From Opitutaceae bacterium (GTDB taxonomy: Bacteria; Verrucomicrobiota; Verrucomicrobiia; Opitutales; Opitutaceae), in assembly GCA_016794625.1 (NCBI GenBank), contig JAEUGY010000060.1:1-64000 (forward strand): 64,000 nucleotides of DNA, in the 5' to 3' direction. Both the position numbers and the translations under genes were made by a program. The first letter of the stretch is position 1. Every line of letters begins with the position of its first letter. The notes under the pieces are model-generated. The model was not told where the DNA came from, did not search any database, and was given only the letters and a program-made list of their open reading frames with translations. This document shows, one piece after another, positions 61,259-64,000 of the stretch.

Positions 61259-61687
61259 ATGGCAAACCCACTCTCACCCATTGAAGGGATCGTGGAGTCC
61301 ATCCTCTACGTTGACGATCTCGCCACCTCCATCGCGTTCTATCGGGAGGTTCTTCAGCTCAAGCCCATTGCGGGTGACCAGATCCGTTTTCAGACCTTTC
61401 AGGTCGGACCCAGGCAGGTGCTGATCCTGTTTCTCCGGGGTGGAACGCTCCAACCGGTTTCCCTGCCGGGAGGCACCATTCCCCCGCACGACGGACGAGG
61501 GCCGCATCATCTGGGCTTCGGGATCTCGGCGACGGCCTATGATTCCTGGCGCCAGTATCTCCGGGAAAAGGGGGTGAAGATTGAGAGCGAAGCGGTCTGG
61601 CCGAAAGGAAGTCACAGCCTCTATTTTCGTGATCCGGACGGGCACCTGCTGGAGTTGGTGACGCCGGGCATCTGGCCGAATTACTGA
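61259..61687 (+). CDS. VOC-family glyoxalase-like protein
   Basis: 142 residues from ATG 61259. It has the beta-alpha-beta-beta-beta repeats of the glyoxalase/fosfomycin-resistance group: VESILYVDDLATSIAFYREVL, RQVLILFLRGG, GPHHLGFGIS, then SHSLYFRDPDGHLLELVTPG with the C-terminal metal-ligand Glu. The His in HHLGF is another ligand. Metal-dependent lyase, dioxygenase or thiol-transferase activity is possible; the substrate is unknown. A single gene. Confidence 0.9.
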   Translation: MANPLSPIEGIVESILYVDDLATSIAFYREVLQLKPIAGDQIRFQTFQVGPRQVLILFLRGGTLQPVSLPGGTIPPHDGRGPHHLGFGISATAYDSWRQYLREKGVKIESEAVWPKGSHSLYFRDPDGHLLELVTPGIWPNY

Positions 61688-61765
61688 TGGCCGGTCGTAG
61701 TGGCGGTACAGCCAGGCGATGGCAAACCTGCGATCGCATGCTAACGCGCTCAAGCAGGGCGGAAG

Positions 61766-62740
61766 TCAGGCCAGGGCATCGCGGCAGAATTGGGCGGCGC
61801 GCGCGATTTCCTGCATGCGATCCGAACCCTCCGGGACTTTGTATTCGAACTCAATCGTTCCCTGGATGGGCCAGTGATTGTCGCGGAGCAGGCGCAGCAC
61901 GTCTCCGATGGGGGTGTCCCCCTGGCCGAACGGCGTGTTGGGCCCTTCGTTGAACTTCCGGTCCTTCAGGTGCACGTGGGTGATGCGATCGGGGTGGGCT
62001 TTGATGAACGGCACGGGCGAGACATTATTGCCGGCCACGAAGTGTCCGAGGTCCACATTGGCCGCGTGGTACTTGGCCAGTGTGAAGGCGTGCTCCCAGA
62101 TCTTGGCGGTCACCGAGGCATGTCCGTGATACGCGACCCAGAATTTGTGTTGGTCGGCGAACTTGCCGACGCGTTTCAGCTCCTCCTCCACGAAGGAAAT
62201 CTCCGAGGAGATCGCCCGGGCGCCGAGCGTTTTGGCGAGCGTGAAGCTGTAGTCGAGTTCGTCGTCGCTGAGCTTGAAGAGATTGTCGACCTTCAGGATC
62301 TCGATGAGCACACCGCCTTGTTCGTAGAGACTGCGGAACTCCTTGGCGCGACTCATCGAGGCCGATGCGCGCCATGCTCGCAGCGCCGCCGTGTTTGCGG
62401 CCACTTGCTCGGGGGTGATGGTTTCTCCCTTGGCCTTGGGTGCGATCAGTTGCGGATTCACCCCAAGGAAGGCCTCGACCGGTTGGGCGCGGAGCTCGAC
62501 CGCGCTGAGATTGAGCTGCGTGCAGGCCGCGAGGACCTCGGCACCGCTCATCGTCGGCTTGCCGAAGCTGTAGGGCACATTGATCCCGAGCTGGACACCG
62601 GCGACTTTGGAATTGGGCTTGCGGGCGGCTTTCGGAGCGGTTTCAGCCGCGTCGAGCGCAGTCAGCTGGGAGAGCAGACCTGCTGCCGGCAGGGCGGTGA
62701 GGGCCAGTTTTCCAAATTCACGTCGGGTGTACGAGGGCAT
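61766..62740 (-). CDS. Tat-exported sugar isomerase/epimerase-like protein
   Basis: 324 residues. A twin-arginine signal (TRREFGKLALTALPAAGLL) precedes a xylose-isomerase-like TIM barrel: VQLGINVPYSFG, NLSAVELRAQPVEAFLG, HGHASVTAKIWEH, HAANVDLGHFVAG, RITHVHLKDRK and GTIEFEYKVP. Metal-ligand-type His, Asp and Glu residues in these motifs are kept. Secreted members of this fold are frequent in Verrucomicrobiota and Planctomycetes, usually with unknown sugar substrates. It is separate from the carbohydrate locus earlier in the window. Confidence 0.88.
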   Translation of the reverse strand: MPSYTRREFGKLALTALPAAGLLSQLTALDAAETAPKAARKPNSKVAGVQLGINVPYSFGKPTMSGAEVLAACTQLNLSAVELRAQPVEAFLGVNPQLIAPKAKGETITPEQVAANTAALRAWRASASMSRAKEFRSLYEQGGVLIEILKVDNLFKLSDDELDYSFTLAKTLGARAISSEISFVEEELKRVGKFADQHKFWVAYHGHASVTAKIWEHAFTLAKYHAANVDLGHFVAGNNVSPVPFIKAHPDRITHVHLKDRKFNEGPNTPFGQGDTPIGDVLRLLRDNHWPIQGTIEFEYKVPEGSDRMQEIARAAQFCRDALA

Positions 62741-62849
62741 GGGACAAAGTTCGCGGTGCTATCACGCAGGTGAGGGACGTGGGGAAACAAGCACGGCGAA
62801 CCGGAGGAGTCGAGAGCAACACCCAGAGGAGGGCGGTGTCCGCGTTCTG

Positions 62850-63119
62850 TCACCGAAGGCGCGCCCGGCCGGCCCTGACGGCGAGCAGGCCCAGCGCGCC
62901 AACGGCCCCGCAAACGCCGAGCCACGCGAGCCAGGAGGCCCACGCGTTCGGCCCAGCGTTCGATGCACCGCAGAGTTCGGGTCCGGAGAGGCCGAGGGCC
63001 GTACCCAGGCCGATGTAGGCGATCAGGCACAGCGCGCATTTGGGTGCGAGCGCGACGAGTGCGGTCGGCAGGAGCCAGCGGGCCGCGCGGCAACCGGCGT
63101 CAAGGCGTGGCGACGGCAT
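62850..63119 (-). CDS. Small membrane protein with PKCxxC motif
   Basis: About 89 residues from ATG 63119; in-frame ATGs at 63134 and 63143 would give slightly longer forms. The two membrane helices carry the motif LAPKCALCLIAYIGLGTALG in the first (two Cys, spaced CxxC) and SWLAWLGVCGAVGALGLLAV in the second. The CxxC next to a helix suggests metal or thiol chemistry in the membrane, as in MerC-like small proteins; I make no firm family call. It overlaps the DUF899 gene's 3' end by about 20 bases and is probably co-translated with it. Confidence 0.65.
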   Translation of the reverse strand: MPSPRLDAGCRAARWLLPTALVALAPKCALCLIAYIGLGTALGLSGPELCGASNAGPNAWASWLAWLGVCGAVGALGLLAVRAGRARLR

Positions 63120-63834
63120 GGGCGGGCTTTCCATAGCTGTCATGATAGCGCACCCAGCCCATGGGGGCTTCCGGATCCTCGTCACGACCCTTGGGAACGA
63201 GGTCGAGCACGGTGTAGGTGCCAATCAAGGCATCGAGTCCCCGGGAATAAGTTGAATACGTGTGGTAGACGTCACCCTTGGCATCTTTGGCAAACACACT
63301 CAGACCCGGAGCTTCTTCCGCCGGAAAGGCCGTGCGCCCGTAGTTGTAGTAAACGCTGTCCCGGGCCAGTTCCTCATCGGTGAAGGAGACGTGGTAGTCG
63401 AAGTTGAAGTCGTTGCCGTGAGAGGACACCCAGGTGAATAACCAGCCCAGCCGCTGCTTGAACGGTGCGAACTCGGCCAGCGGTGCGCGGGAAATGGCGG
63501 CAAAGGAAACGTCGCGCGCCTGGAGGTGCACCACCGTGGCGGCGAGATGATCGGCAACGTACGAGCAGCTCTTGCAGCCTTCCTCCCAGCCGGGACCGAA
63601 CATGAAATGGTAGACGACGAGCTGGCTGCGACCGTTGAACAGGTCCGAGAGCGACACGCGGCCGGTCGGCGAGTCGAAGGTGTAGGGCTTTTCGACTTTC
63701 ACCCACGGCAGCGCGCGGCGCCGGACGGCAAGGCGTTCGCGCAATGCCGTGAGTTGCTTTTCTTCGCGGAGAAGTTCGCGGCGAGCCGCGAGCCAGGTTT
63801 CAGGTGAGACAATGGTCGGAGTGGATTGGTTCAT
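63100..63834 (-). CDS. DUF899 thioredoxin-fold protein
   Basis: 244 residues. Family features: ETWLAARRELLREEKQLT, the start WVKVEKPYTFDSPTGRVSLSDLF, then LVVYHFMFGPGWEEGCKSCSYVAD, where Cys residues sit in the thioredoxin-like position (CKSC). VSSHGNDFNFDYHVSF and HTYSTYSRGLDALIGTY complete the DUF899 signature. It is a cytoplasmic peroxiredoxin/thioredoxin-like protein of unknown reaction. The small Cys-motif membrane gene overlaps its end, so the two may share a redox role. Confidence 0.92.
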   Translation of the reverse strand: MNQSTPTIVSPETWLAARRELLREEKQLTALRERLAVRRRALPWVKVEKPYTFDSPTGRVSLSDLFNGRSQLVVYHFMFGPGWEEGCKSCSYVADHLAATVVHLQARDVSFAAISRAPLAEFAPFKQRLGWLFTWVSSHGNDFNFDYHVSFTDEELARDSVYYNYGRTAFPAEEAPGLSVFAKDAKGDVYHTYSTYSRGLDALIGTYTVLDLVPKGRDEDPEAPMGWVRYHDSYGKPAHAVATP

Positions 63835-63907
63835 AATATGCAGGGAAAGTGGGTGTGGGTGTTGGAGTCGGGGTCGCCGAAGTACGTCGTTGAATGGGAT
63901 TAGGTTT

Positions 63908-63949
63908 GGGTGGAGGGCGATCCCGCGACTGCGGGAACGCCCTCCACCC
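63908..63949. repeat. Long perfect hairpin upstream of DUF899 gene
   Basis: GGGTGGAGGGCG and CGCCCTCCACCC form a 12-bp stem, an A-A mismatch follows, then TCCCGC/GCGGGA with a GACT loop. The outer part shares TGGAGGGCG with the repeat family at 149-173. It is upstream of the DUF899 start on the minus strand. Confidence 0.65.
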
Positions 63950-64000
63950 GATCAGAACCGTGGCTTTGACCGCTGCGCGGAATGCAGCGGAAGGCTATGG

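Noticed and set aside
61093..61284. A small open frame ahead of the VOC gene
   Set aside because: It overlaps the VOC start in another frame, has no family features and lies in a gap without recognisable signals.

Overview
The window is high-GC bacterial chromosomal DNA. It looks like a free-living Verrucomicrobiota member, most likely Opitutaceae or a close relative. The evidence is three TonB-dependent receptors with an 'xLSxFxV' TonB-box-like motif after the signal peptide, a DUF3494 protein with a VPDSG/PEP-CTERM-type sorting tail, Tat-exported Gfo/Idh and sugar-isomerase-like proteins, LacI and AraC regulators beside receptor genes, few clear Shine-Dalgarno sequences, and dispersed intergenic palindromes. 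The taxonomic call is inference from gene content. I saw no rRNA, tRNA, CRISPR array, prophage or intact insertion sequence.

Layout. 1-415: repeats and the terminator of the first receptor. 416-5732 (all minus): TonB receptor 1, 6-phosphogluconate dehydrogenase (gnd) and a small membrane protein. 6005-10270 (plus): AraC regulator and TonB receptor 2. 10322-14052 (minus): an envelope-stress operon, consisting of a ribbon-helix-helix-like regulator, a PspA-like protein, YqiJ/NfeD-like and YqiK/flotillin-like proteins, with a perfect palindrome at the first start codon. 14450-18102: a convergent pair, a caspase/metacaspase-like lipoprotein and a secreted coiled-coil protein. 18338-18693: remnant of a secreted-protein gene with its terminator.

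18734-28397: a carbohydrate-type locus with a divergent Gfo/Idh oxidoreductase, LacI regulator, TonB receptor 3, DUF2264 protein, D-2-hydroxyacid dehydrogenase and MFS transporter. A flavin monooxygenase-like gene follows. 29654-45876 (minus): a seven-gene MoxR/DUF58/BatA/VWA operon. It begins with a degenerate retropepsin-TPR protein and ends with a 2197-residue exported helical-repeat protein. 46117-50000: TlpA-like thioredoxin, VOC protein, small membrane protein and a second flavin monooxygenase-like gene. 50107-56129: an M19 dipeptidase homologue lacking most metal ligands, a DUF3494 surface protein, tag, a diiron-type MBL protein divergent from a TetR regulator, and an exported MBL protein. 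56274-60791: a 1505-residue PAS/GAF hybrid histidine kinase. 61259-63834: VOC protein, exported sugar-isomerase-like protein, and a DUF899 thioredoxin-fold gene with a small overlapping Cys-motif membrane protein.

Functional reading. The window combines outer-membrane nutrient uptake with local regulators, envelope-stress and membrane-domain maintenance (PspA-YqiJ-YqiK), and a chaperone-like MoxR/VWA module acting on envelope proteins. The best candidates for undescribed biology are the giant-protein MoxR/VWA operon, the RHH-controlled PspA operon, the metacaspase-like lipoprotein with its convergent partner, and the M19 pseudoenzyme. Functions are assigned by motif recognition only; no database search was possible.
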